Shown piece after piece: positions 32,423-40,279 of a DNA stretch of 54,945 nucleotides. The position numbers and the translations under genes are program-made. Below the pieces are notes generated by a model. That model searched no databases. It was not told the DNA's origin and worked only from the letters and a program-made list of their open reading frames with translations. The stretch spans positions 1,506-56,450 of the forward strand of contig JAHFAI010000007.1 in the NCBI GenBank assembly GCA_023250635.1, in the 5' to 3' direction. Source of the DNA: Deltaproteobacteria bacterium. GTDB lineage: Bacteria; Bdellovibrionota_B; Oligoflexia; Oligoflexales; Bog-1112. How positions within the stretch are numbered: position 1 is the first letter of the stretch; each line of letters begins with the position of its first letter.

Positions 32423-33190
32423 ATGCTAACTAACCTGATGAAGAGCGTTGGTTTTTTTATTCTTTTCTATCTGGTGACCCTTCGCTATTTCCTGCCGCTC
32501 TGCGCTAAGCAGTTACTGGTTTTGTTTGGCGGCAAACAGGTCAGTGATCGCGATATGCATGCTCAAGCCAGTCGTTGGGGAAAGGGCCTTTTCTCTGCCG
32601 TTCCGGGCTGGGAGGTGCAGATAGAAGGCAGGGAATTCCTCCCCCGGGAAGGGCTGGAGAGCTTTGTTATCGTGGCCAATCACGAAAGCGCCGTGGATAT
32701 CCTCGTGCTTTATAATTTGGGGCTGCAGTTTCGCTGGTTAGCCAAAGATACTATTTTTCGCATACCGGTCATTGGCCAAGCTATGAGCTGGGCCGGCTAT
32801 ATCCCCATTAAGCGGGGTGATCGAGGGAGCCACCGCCGGGCTTTAGAGAGGAGCGGCGAGATACTTACCGCCAAAATATCTATGTTTTTCTTCCCAGAGG
32901 GGAGCCGTTCTCCCGATGGGGAAATGAAGCCTTTTAAGTCCGGGGCCTTTATTTTAGCGCGGGACCACAACACGGCGATCCTCCCCATCGCTCTTACGGG
33001 GACGAGCAACCTGCTCAAAAAGCGCAGCCTCTGCCCATTTCCCGCTCAGGTGCAAATGGCCATCCTTGCCCCAACCTACTGCCAGAAGCATGAAAGCATT
33101 GAGGAATTTACTAAAAGAGTCGAGGATTTGATTCGCCAGAAGCGCAACGAACTACGCCAGCAAAAAGTGGCGGCGTTTGCTGAGGCTTAG
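32423..33190 (+). CDS. plsC: 1-acyl-sn-glycerol-3-phosphate acyltransferase
   Basis: A 255-residue PlsC-type acyltransferase that makes phosphatidic acid at the inner membrane. The HX4D catalytic motif is NHESAVDIL; the glycerol-phosphate-binding motif is FFPEGSRSPDG; a third block KSGAFILARDHNTAILPIAL is present. An N-terminal hydrophobic segment (VGFFILFYLVTLRYFLPL) anchors it. It starts 5 bases after coaBC and is probably cotranscribed. The C-terminus is basic and helical. Confidence 0.9.
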   Translation: MLTNLMKSVGFFILFYLVTLRYFLPLCAKQLLVLFGGKQVSDRDMHAQASRWGKGLFSAVPGWEVQIEGREFLPREGLESFVIVANHESAVDILVLYNLGLQFRWLAKDTIFRIPVIGQAMSWAGYIPIKRGDRGSHRRALERSGEILTAKISMFFFPEGSRSPDGEMKPFKSGAFILARDHNTAILPIALTGTSNLLKKRSLCPFPAQVQMAILAPTYCQKHESIEEFTKRVEDLIRQKRNELRQQKVAAFAEA

Positions 33191-33226
33191 CTGAGTAGAG
33201 AGGGAAGGAAGCAGCGCGGAGCTGGC

Positions 33227-33427
33227 TTATTCCATGCCGAACTTGCGCTTTTGCTTTGCCATCCGTTTACGGGCGGCAATGGACTTGCGTTTTTTCTTTA
33301 CCGAGGGCTTTTCGTAGAAGGTATTCTTCTTCAAGTCCCCTTGGATGCCAGCTTTTTCTACTTGTTTCTTAAAGATGCGGAGCAGTTTATCAAGCTGATC
33401 TCCAGGGCGGGCTACAACACCAGGCAT
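33227..33427 (-). CDS. rpsU: Small ribosomal subunit protein bS21
   Basis: A 66-residue basic protein with the S21 pattern: an N-terminal LDKLLRIFKKQVEKAGI helix, then LKKNTFYEKPSVKKKRK and a Lys/Arg-rich tail. The length is normal. AAGGAA lies upstream of the ATG at 33427. It is transcribed alone on the minus strand and converges with plsC. The 235-base gap to the right (33428-33662) holds its promoter and that of the next gene; I could not fix the boxes. Confidence 0.92.
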   Translation of the reverse strand: MPGVVARPGDQLDKLLRIFKKQVEKAGIQGDLKKNTFYEKPSVKKKRKSIAARKRMAKQKRKFGME

Positions 33428-33662
33428 AGAATTTCCTTATAAAATTGACCTCGCTTCTTGAGGCCTTTGATCGTATCCAAAATAAGGGCTAAAAACTAGC
33501 CTTTCTGGGCAAAAAATGCAAGGGGGCAATTCCCGGTTTTTTTTGCTTATGCTCAGCGAGTCTTCCACGAGGGGCACTATACAAGTCTCATACTGAACTA
33601 ACTATCAAATTGCCAGCCGTTTTTCCTATGCTACAATCACCATAAGAAGAACGGTGGGTATC

Positions 33663-34760
33663 ATGATTAAAGAAGGCAAAAACCCTAGCTGCGAAGTAGG
33701 CTTTTTTACTTCGCTGGGCTTTTTACTTGGGGCGGTTTTCACCACATTTGTGGTGCTCCTGTATTTGAGTCCTCGGGCGGAAATTTATTTTTTTCCCCCG
33801 GGCCCAAACTCTGACCTGCGGCAGAGGACTCAGGGGCTTCTTGCCGTAAACGTAGACAAGGGCAGCAGAGCAGCCTCGAAGAGGTCGATGCCACGGACTA
33901 CTGGGGGGGAACTCTCTCAAGTCCATAGTACCAGCGTAGAGGGAGCAAGTTATTCGCCCGCATCGGGAGGTGGAGGAGCTTCAGGCGAGGAGATTTCCTT
34001 AGGGGCTAAGCCAGGAAGCTCTGAGGCAAAGCAGCTGCTTAAAGAAGCTATGTCATTTGTGGACAAGGGTGAGCCCTACAAAGCAATGACGCTTCTTGAA
34101 AAAATCCTGGCTGATGACCCCAAAAACGAGCAGGCGCTTATTGAATTAGGTATGATCCACCTGATCGATCTTCAGGATACTCAAGCAGCCCTTCCGCTTA
34201 TGGAACGGGCCTTCCAGGTGAATTCTGACAATAAAGTAGTTCTTTCGGAATTAATGGGTATCTATGACGAGACCGGCCAATCCGAGGCAGGTCTTGCCTA
34301 CCTTCAAGGGCTTTACGATGAAAAACCCGAGAATGCTACGGTAGCCATGGGCATAGGACAGATGCTCAAGGAGCAGAATAGGCCTCATGAAGCTATTCCT
34401 TTCTGGGAAAAAGTCGCAGAGAATCCCCAGGGGGACCAAGGGGATATAGCCCATAGCGAATTGGGTGAGTTATATCAGAAGACCGGGCAGCTGGATAAAT
34501 CACTGAGTTCGTTTCAGCAAGCAGCGAGCAGTTTGCAGCAAAAATACGATAATGGCTTCTTCGCCCATGATGATGAAATGGGCCGGGAGGAGCTGGTAAA
34601 TGCCCAGCTTAACGTTGTTAAGGTACTGATCAGCCAAGGACGTCAACGGGAGGCGCAAGAGATTATCGATGACAAGCTCAAGAATCTCTTTCATGGCAAT
34701 TTGGCAGATATGACAAAACAAATCGAAAAATCAACGATGTTTTTTGGCTACAAGCAATAG
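33663..34760 (+). CDS. Membrane-anchored TPR protein
   Basis: About 365 residues. One N-terminal membrane helix (SLGFLLGAVFTTFVVLLYL, about 15-33) with short cytoplasmic head, then a Gly/Ser-rich linker (about 60-115). Tetratricopeptide-like repeats follow from about 120: AKQLLKEAMSFVDKGEPYKA, ALIELGMIHLIDLQDTQAAL, SELMGIYDETGQSEAGLAYL and ELGEL with later units. It probably acts as a periplasmic scaffold. ATG 33663 is preceded by GGTGGG; a GTG at 33654 is possible. No catalytic motif is seen. Confidence 0.75.
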   Translation: MIKEGKNPSCEVGFFTSLGFLLGAVFTTFVVLLYLSPRAEIYFFPPGPNSDLRQRTQGLLAVNVDKGSRAASKRSMPRTTGGELSQVHSTSVEGASYSPASGGGGASGEEISLGAKPGSSEAKQLLKEAMSFVDKGEPYKAMTLLEKILADDPKNEQALIELGMIHLIDLQDTQAALPLMERAFQVNSDNKVVLSELMGIYDETGQSEAGLAYLQGLYDEKPENATVAMGIGQMLKEQNRPHEAIPFWEKVAENPQGDQGDIAHSELGELYQKTGQLDKSLSSFQQAASSLQQKYDNGFFAHDDEMGREELVNAQLNVVKVLISQGRQREAQEIIDDKLKNLFHGNLADMTKQIEKSTMFFGYKQ

Positions 34761-34796
34761 GTTCTCTTCTGAGCTGAGCCCTCATCCTGAACGGAG

Positions 34797-34830
34797 CCCT
34801 CATCCTGAGGGGAGCAGCTCAGGATGAGGG
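34797..34830 (+). repeat. Hairpin with TCATCCTGAG words after the TPR gene
   Basis: CCCTCATCCTGAG (34797-34809), an 8-base loop and CTCAGGATGAGGG (34818-34830) form a perfect 13-bp stem. A direct copy of GAGCCCTCATCCTGA precedes it at about 34776. There is no U-tract, so it may act as a bidirectional or processing hairpin. The words resemble the common REP-like motif and the arms of the 143-bp repeat. Confidence 0.7.
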
Positions 34831-34919
34831 GGACTGGAGCAATTTCCTGTTTCTCCTTAAAAAAATCTGAACAGACTCCGATAAAGCTTTAGATACAGAG
34901 CAGCTTCGGGAGTCAACAT

Positions 34920-35879
34920 ATGTATAAAAAGCTTTTTGCGGGTGGTGCAATGGCAATGCTTGTTATGCAAGCCTATGCGAGCGAACTCGGCAAAACACCA
35001 GCAGGCAATACCGGAAGCACTAAACCTCCTATGACTCAGTTGGCTTCCTCTGGCCCGGTTGCTGCTGCCTCTTCTGGTCCGGTGGCTGCTGCCTCTTCTG
35101 GTCCGGTGGCTGCTGCCTCTTCTGGTCCGGTTGCCAACAAAAGAGGAGCTAAAGCGACAACTGGGATTGCGCGACAATGGGTTTCGAACCAGGCAACTGC
35201 TAAAGCAGTTATTCCTCCCCCCGGGCGGGTATTTTCTGAGATTACCAGTGCCGAAAAGATGGGATTTCATTTTTTGGGGAGCATCTCAGGAAAAAACTCC
35301 ACAATTCTTGTCAAAATTCTTGCAACCAACGAAATCAAGGCTTTCAAAGTTAACCAACTCTTTTTGAATGATTACGTTATTGATGATATTCAAGAGAAGA
35401 AAATTAGTCTTACCAAGACCAATGGCAAGACTATTTTAGTGCATGCCGATGCTTTTGCTGCTGGAGAAGATAAAGCCGCAGTTGCCAAAGCCGTCGAAGC
35501 CCCTCAAGAGAAAATGTTCGATGATAACTTCAAAGAAGAGGGCTTTGAAAGAGACAAAAACAATATCAAAGTTAGCCAAGACTATTGGAAAAAGTTGATT
35601 AATAAAGATCTGTCAAAAATTTTAATGCAAGCGGGGGCAGAGCCTGCCATTGTCAATGGACAAATCACTGGATTTCGGATCCATTCAATTGAGAAAGACT
35701 CTATTTATGGCAAAGCAGGTCTTCACGACGAGGATGTTATTTCGTCGATAAATGGCACCAAGCTCGATAATGTCGGTGAATCAGTGAAACTTTTGCAATC
35801 ATTGCGTAATACGCCAAGTGTTTCAGTCGATGTCGAACGGGGCGGACAAAAAACTACGGTTTCTATCGAAGTTCAATAG
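34920..35879 (+). CDS. Exported GspC-like PDZ protein
   Basis: 319 residues: signal peptide (KKLFAGGAMAMLVMQAYA), then an ASSGPVAA tandem repeat linker (about 42-72). A GspC homology-region-like domain follows (FLGSISGKNSTILVKILATN, then AFKVNQLFLNDYVIDDIQEK and KISLTKTNGK). A C-terminal PDZ domain (ITGFRIHSIEKDSIYGKAGL, then DVISSINGTKL) ends the protein. This layout is that of type II secretion protein C, which links the inner-membrane platform to the secretin. No other gsp genes are visible here, and GspC normally has a membrane anchor where this has a cleavable-looking signal. It may be an orphan periplasmic relative. Confidence 0.7.
   Translation: MYKKLFAGGAMAMLVMQAYASELGKTPAGNTGSTKPPMTQLASSGPVAAASSGPVAAASSGPVAAASSGPVANKRGAKATTGIARQWVSNQATAKAVIPPPGRVFSEITSAEKMGFHFLGSISGKNSTILVKILATNEIKAFKVNQLFLNDYVIDDIQEKKISLTKTNGKTILVHADAFAAGEDKAAVAKAVEAPQEKMFDDNFKEEGFERDKNNIKVSQDYWKKLINKDLSKILMQAGAEPAIVNGQITGFRIHSIEKDSIYGKAGLHDEDVISSINGTKLDNVGESVKLLQSLRNTPSVSVDVERGGQKTTVSIEVQ
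35042..35132 (+). repeat. 24-bp in-frame tandem repeat (ASSGPVAA)
   Basis: Three perfect or near-perfect 24-base units at 35061-35084, 35085-35108 and 35109-35132 follow a shorter degenerate copy at 35042-35060. Each unit encodes eight residues reading ASSGPVAA in a permuted frame. Copy number changes would alter only the length of a flexible periplasmic linker and would keep the frame. Confidence 0.88.
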
Positions 35880-35953
35880 AAAAAATCGCCTGATTTTCTC
35901 ACCTGCCTCTTATCTCTTTCGTCTTAGCCTCTGATAATAACACAGAGGAGCGC

Positions 35954-37597
35954 ATGATGAATTTGGGCTATGCTTTAGCCATAGGGGGATTTATCTCGCT
36001 TATGGCTGGAACTTCGTTGGCTGAAAATCACAAACTAACCACTAGCAAAGGACTCCCCGTCTATCCCTTGAACCAAAGATTGTTGGTTTACAGTGGTAAA
36101 ATAATGCCCTTCGAAGTTTACTATGACCCTGAGCGAGAATGGCAGATGCTTCACGATCCCTTTGTTGGCAAGCGGCCCCAGGGAGTGCTGGCTCTGCGGA
36201 ACTATATTGAAAAGCAGGGTCTTACTACGGTAATCCCCTTTCAAGAGCCAGACTCTCCCGAGGCGCGAGCCGCCATAGAATTTCTTTATGGCACGCCCGT
36301 TGCCTTTGCCGAAGTAGAAACTCCGGCAAGCGCTAAGCCTCGTCTTTTCCCGGGGGTTGCACTTCATCCCGGCAATTCCGCCCGCTCGGCCAATCAGTAT
36401 CGCGGAGAACTTAATCCTCATTTGGGCTATGGAGTTCTCCATGGCTTGCTTGATAAGTGGCGCGAATACCGCTTTGCTGAGCAGGTAGAGCCTGGTTTTA
36501 TGCCGGAAACTATTCGTGGCGATAGTCTAGATCTATGGCGCGAGGATTCGGTTATTAGCGAGATTTCAGTACTGCAAGCAGCCCTGACGCAGGCGCGAGA
36601 AGAAAAAATTAAACTTGACGAACAAACCATCATAGCTCTCAACCATATCGTTCAGCGTTTTCTGCGAAATAGTGCAGAACAGTATCCGGATGGGGCATTT
36701 ATCAAACATATTTTGGCTGCTTGTACCTATAGTAAAAATCGCTTAATTCGCTCTCAGCCCAGCTCAAGCAAGCAGATAGTTGATGAATTTGTAAGAGTTT
36801 TTGAGTGGACAGTGGCGGAGGGAGCGCGAGTTAATGGAGAATTTTCTGCTGGTGGGCTTAGTTTTGAAGGCTTGCAGGATTATTTGGTAGCCGAAGGATC
36901 TCATTGGCCAGCTTTTGTCTATGATCTTATTTTTAACCCTAAACGAATTATCGTCCAAAAAGGCATAAATATCGGTAAAACCCCGGCAGGTTTCCCCCTG
37001 GAATTTCGCATTGATTTCCTTGACGGCGAGCCGGTGCTGGCCTGTCTTCGTCATAGTTGGGAATTTTTGCCGGTAGAAATAGAGCGGGTAAAAACAGCGC
37101 TTCGGGATTTTTTTGTCAGTGCAGGCTTCCCCTACCACTATTTATCCGGCGGGGCTGATATCGCGATCACCGAGGAGGGAAAGGTTCGTCTCATCGAATT
37201 TAATTTTGGGGCGGAATCTGGCTTTATGAACATCGGAGTTAGAGCGAATCTCTATGCAAGTGAGCTGCAGGGCAAAGCAACTCCCCTGATTGCTTTATTA
37301 GAAGCGACCTTCCAGCAAGCCTTGCCGGAACAAATAGCATTTTTTCGGACTGTTCCGACCTCGGTTTTTGCTCATCCTGATGTCAATGAAGCCTTCAGTA
37401 TTTACGAATGGTTTCTCAATCGCTACCTCGAGGAATGGCGTAAACATCCCAGTAGTGCCTATGCTGCAGAAGTGTTTAGCAATTTGCAAGCCTTGCAGAT
37501 AGAAATTCCCAAAATCTACGAACGTGATTTCATGGATCTTTTCCAAAGCGTCGCTGGGCAGATTGGCGTGGTCAATACAGGTTATAACCCATTATAA
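35954..37597 (+). CDS. Exported ATP-grasp-like protein of unknown function
   Basis: 547 residues with a signal peptide (GYALAIGGFISLMAGTSLA, cleavage near residue 23). The C-terminal half has features of an ATP-grasp domain: RIIVQKGINIG, PLEFRIDFLDGEPV (Glu350, Arg352), then GGADIAITEEGKVRLIEFNF with Glu415 and Asn417 where ATP-grasp enzymes place their Mg ligands. About 150-330 is helical. I do not recognise the family as a named enzyme. ATP-grasp enzymes are normally cytoplasmic because they need ATP, so the export signal is unexpected. GAGGAG precedes the double ATG. Confidence 0.6.
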   Translation: MMNLGYALAIGGFISLMAGTSLAENHKLTTSKGLPVYPLNQRLLVYSGKIMPFEVYYDPEREWQMLHDPFVGKRPQGVLALRNYIEKQGLTTVIPFQEPDSPEARAAIEFLYGTPVAFAEVETPASAKPRLFPGVALHPGNSARSANQYRGELNPHLGYGVLHGLLDKWREYRFAEQVEPGFMPETIRGDSLDLWREDSVISEISVLQAALTQAREEKIKLDEQTIIALNHIVQRFLRNSAEQYPDGAFIKHILAACTYSKNRLIRSQPSSSKQIVDEFVRVFEWTVAEGARVNGEFSAGGLSFEGLQDYLVAEGSHWPAFVYDLIFNPKRIIVQKGINIGKTPAGFPLEFRIDFLDGEPVLACLRHSWEFLPVEIERVKTALRDFFVSAGFPYHYLSGGADIAITEEGKVRLIEFNFGAESGFMNIGVRANLYASELQGKATPLIALLEATFQQALPEQIAFFRTVPTSVFAHPDVNEAFSIYEWFLNRYLEEWRKHPSSAYAAEVFSNLQALQIEIPKIYERDFMDLFQSVAGQIGVVNTGYNPL

Positions 37598-37654
37598 GTT
37601 CCGGGAATATTTGTTACTATAAAATAATAAAAGAAGAAGTATCAGGAGCCCTCC

Positions 37655-38767
37655 ATGATTCGACCGGTGACAACCTTGTGCTACCGAATTTTACTAGCGG
37701 TGCTTCTCCTCGGGGGCGCCAGTACTCCCCTGTATGCAAAAAAGAGGGGAGGGATCGAAGAGTGGCAAGAAATCAAAGCGGGTGGACGGACGAGTTGTGC
37801 CCGTGGGGCTGAGTTCTCCTTTTTTTACCGTCCTGGGGAAACAAACAAAGTAATCGTTGATTTTATGGGAGGAGGAGCATGTTGGGACGGGACTACCTGT
37901 GCAAAGGACTCCGCCACTTTTACCGATACCGTCGACTATGTTCGTGATGCCTACCGTACGGGGGTTGAGGGAATTTATGATCATTCTCTCGCAGAAAATC
38001 CCGTTAAAAAATGGCACCACGTGGTTATCCCCTACTGCAGCGGAGATTTACACTGGGGAAATAATGATGTTACCTATACCGATGGTACTGGCAATAATTT
38101 TCTTATCAAGCATCGGGGGGCCGAAAACGTTAAGGCAGTACTGGCATGGGTAGCCCAAAAATTCCTGCAACCGCGTAAGCTCTTGGTAACCGGTTGCAGC
38201 GCCGGTTCCTATGCCTCTCTCTATTGGACGCCAAAAATCAAAGAAATGTACAAAGCTAGTAAGGTAATGCAGCTTGGTGATGCGGGCGCCGGGGTAATTA
38301 CCGGTGATTTTGCCCGGGAGGCGTTCCCCTTATGGCAGCCTCAACTCTCAGCTCCTGACTGGATTCCCGAGTTGGATCCTGCAACCCATGATTGGACTTC
38401 TTTGAGTATTCCGGAATTTTATCAAAAGACGAGTGCCTACTATCGGACTAAGGGGGTGGAATTTGCACAATACAATAGTGCTTTTGATGCAACTCAGACC
38501 TTTTTTTATGAGCTGATGGGGGGGCAGCCGGTAGATTGGTCTGCACAAATGATAGAATCTCAAAAAACCATTCTGAAATCTTCGCCTAATTTTCATACCT
38601 ATGTAGCTGCTGGCGAAGAGCATTGCATTATTCCCTACAAGAGATTTTATTCTATGGAAACCCAAGGGGTTAAATTTAGGGATTGGTTTGCGGATTTTAT
38701 TGGCGAGAAAAAACCTGCTCCAGTTTTTTGTAAAAATTGCTGGCAGGATGCCCCACTCTCAGAGTAG
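37655..38767 (+). CDS. Exported pectinacetylesterase/Notum-family hydrolase
   Basis: A 370-residue secreted serine hydrolase. After the signal peptide (YRILLAVLLLGGASTPLYA) come family blocks: TSCARGAEFSFFYR, VIVDFMGGGACWDGTTCAKD, IPYCSGDLHWGNNDVTYTDG and the nucleophile elbow VTGCSAGSYAS with Ser182. A late GEEHCIIP holds the probable catalytic His. The family includes plant pectin acetylesterases and animal Notum, which removes palmitoleate from Wnt; in bacteria the substrate is usually unknown. Cysteines suggest periplasmic disulfides. Its 3' end overlaps the convergent manC stop by 9 bases. Confidence 0.85.
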   Translation: MIRPVTTLCYRILLAVLLLGGASTPLYAKKRGGIEEWQEIKAGGRTSCARGAEFSFFYRPGETNKVIVDFMGGGACWDGTTCAKDSATFTDTVDYVRDAYRTGVEGIYDHSLAENPVKKWHHVVIPYCSGDLHWGNNDVTYTDGTGNNFLIKHRGAENVKAVLAWVAQKFLQPRKLLVTGCSAGSYASLYWTPKIKEMYKASKVMQLGDAGAGVITGDFAREAFPLWQPQLSAPDWIPELDPATHDWTSLSIPEFYQKTSAYYRTKGVEFAQYNSAFDATQTFFYELMGGQPVDWSAQMIESQKTILKSSPNFHTYVAAGEEHCIIPYKRFYSMETQGVKFRDWFADFIGEKKPAPVFCKNCWQDAPLSE

Positions 38768-39841
38768 TTGGTGGCGGCCTTGTTTTTCTAATTCGCTTAC
38801 TATGCGTTTTATTTCTTGGCTTCGTTCTTGAGGACAGATAAGCAAGGCATCTTTGCTGGCAACGATAATCAAATTCTCTACTCCTAAAGCAGCGACAAAA
38901 GTCCCTTCGCTTTCTACCAGGGTATTTTTGCAATCTAAGAGCAGTACCTCGCCTATGCCTATATTGCCATGGGAGTCGGTGGGGTAGAGTTCCTTGAGTG
39001 CGGTCCAACTGCCAATATCATTCCAGCCAAAATCAGACTGGATCACCACCACTCGCTGGCTCTTCTCAATAATTCCTTCGTCGATGGAGACGGGTTGGAG
39101 AGTTTGGTAGCAAGGGTCAAGAGATAGTTTTGAGTCGTTTTGCGCATAGACTGCAGCGCCTAGCTGCTCAAGGAGCTCGGCTTGGTAGCAAGCAAACTCT
39201 TCGAGCAGAGTACTGGTTTGCCAAATAAAAATTCCCGAATTCCAGTAGTAACTGCCAGAGCGGACAAAAGTTTCGGCGCGAGCTCGCGGGGGCTTTTCTT
39301 CAAAATGAGCAACGCTAAATGCTCCTGCTAGAGCCAAGGGGGCACCACGTTTTATATAGCCATAACCGGTAGCGGGGTAGCTGGGTACACAGCCGATTAG
39401 CACGAGATACTGGTTGCGCGCCAAGCGTAGGCCGCTCTCCAGGGTGCTTACAAAAGCATCGTGATCGGCAATCGCGTGATCGGCATGGAGGGAGATCATC
39501 AGCGGTTTTTCCTCGGGGCCGCTGAGCTTTTCGATCAGCAGAGCGGCGAGTAAAATCGCCGGAGCAGTATTTCGCGAGCAGGGTTCACTTACCAAATGAG
39601 CAACCCGGTCCTTGACCAATGCTCGGGTTAAGGCCTCCTGCTCTCTGTTGGTAATGATAATTCTACGCTCGGCTGGAATGCAGCCATCAAGTCGATCGAG
39701 GGTTATTTCAAGGAGGGGCTTCTCATTAGTTCCGAAGGAGCACAGTTGTTTCGGCTTGTTTTTTCGAGATTTTGGCCAAAAACGGGTGCCAGAGCCTCCA
39801 GCGAGGATTACCGCATATGCTCCTGCAAATTTATCAGCCAC
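38759..39841 (-). CDS. manC: Mannose-1-phosphate guanylyltransferase
   Basis: A 360-residue nucleotidyltransferase that makes GDP-mannose from GTP and mannose-1-P. The signature is AVILAGGSGTRFWPKSR and NKPKQL. Other GMP blocks: ISLHADHAIADHDAF, GYGYIKRG, HFEEKP, YYWNSGIFIW and DFGWNDIGSWTAL. It lacks the C-terminal isomerase domain of the bifunctional enzyme, which fits a separate manA at 3213-4286. Its start is one base from the end of speH on the same strand. Confidence 0.92.
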   Translation of the reverse strand: MADKFAGAYAVILAGGSGTRFWPKSRKNKPKQLCSFGTNEKPLLEITLDRLDGCIPAERRIIITNREQEALTRALVKDRVAHLVSEPCSRNTAPAILLAALLIEKLSGPEEKPLMISLHADHAIADHDAFVSTLESGLRLARNQYLVLIGCVPSYPATGYGYIKRGAPLALAGAFSVAHFEEKPPRARAETFVRSGSYYWNSGIFIWQTSTLLEEFACYQAELLEQLGAAVYAQNDSKLSLDPCYQTLQPVSIDEGIIEKSQRVVVIQSDFGWNDIGSWTALKELYPTDSHGNIGIGEVLLLDCKNTLVESEGTFVAALGVENLIIVASKDALLICPQERSQEIKRIVSELEKQGRHQLL

Positions 39842-39842
39842 C

Positions 39843-40241
39843 TTAAATCCTCCGAGGCGTCAGGATAGGAGAACAAATCATATCACCGCGCATAATTTGT
39901 TGAAGGTTATGCCTGAGCGGGCGCAACTCCGCAATGAGAGTCTCGCTTATTGCCAAGGGCCTGCAGTGAGCGCCACAGACAAAGGCATCAAAAAACAGAG
40001 CTTGATATTCGGGATAGGTATGCACCGAGACGTGAGATTCAGCGAGGATCATCACGATAGTCGCACCGCTGGGGCTAAAAACCTTGGTATGGGAGCTACA
40101 AAGAGTTGCCCCACTCAGTTCAACGCCCTTGCGCAGTAAGGCTTCGAGCCGCGGAATATCGATGATTTTCTTTGGCGGGATGCCGTAAAGCTCGCCGAGC
40201 AGGTGCATTCCCCAAAATTGATTGACGGTGGTGGTTTCCAT
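39843..40241 (-). CDS. speH: S-adenosylmethionine decarboxylase proenzyme (prokaryotic class)
   Basis: A 132-residue SpeH-type AdoMet decarboxylase of the polyamine pathway; it self-cleaves to create a pyruvoyl group. The cleavage motif AESHVSVHTYPE puts the Glu68-Ser69 bond at the processing site. Other family features are the catalytic Cys in VCGAHCRPL and the GMHLLGELYG start. The C-terminus is slightly longer than usual. It lies just upstream of manC on the minus strand. No spermidine synthase is seen in the window. Confidence 0.93.
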   Translation of the reverse strand: METTTVNQFWGMHLLGELYGIPPKKIIDIPRLEALLRKGVELSGATLCSSHTKVFSPSGATIVMILAESHVSVHTYPEYQALFFDAFVCGAHCRPLAISETLIAELRPLRHNLQQIMRGDMICSPILTPRRI

Positions 40242-40279
40242 AGGGCCTATCTTAGACTATGGAAAGCGAAGGCGGCAAA

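Noticed and set aside
34797-34830. Intrinsic terminator for the TPR gene
   Set aside because: The stem is perfect but no U-tract follows, and the sequence matches the dispersed TCATCCTGAG repeat words. Listed as a repeat hairpin instead.
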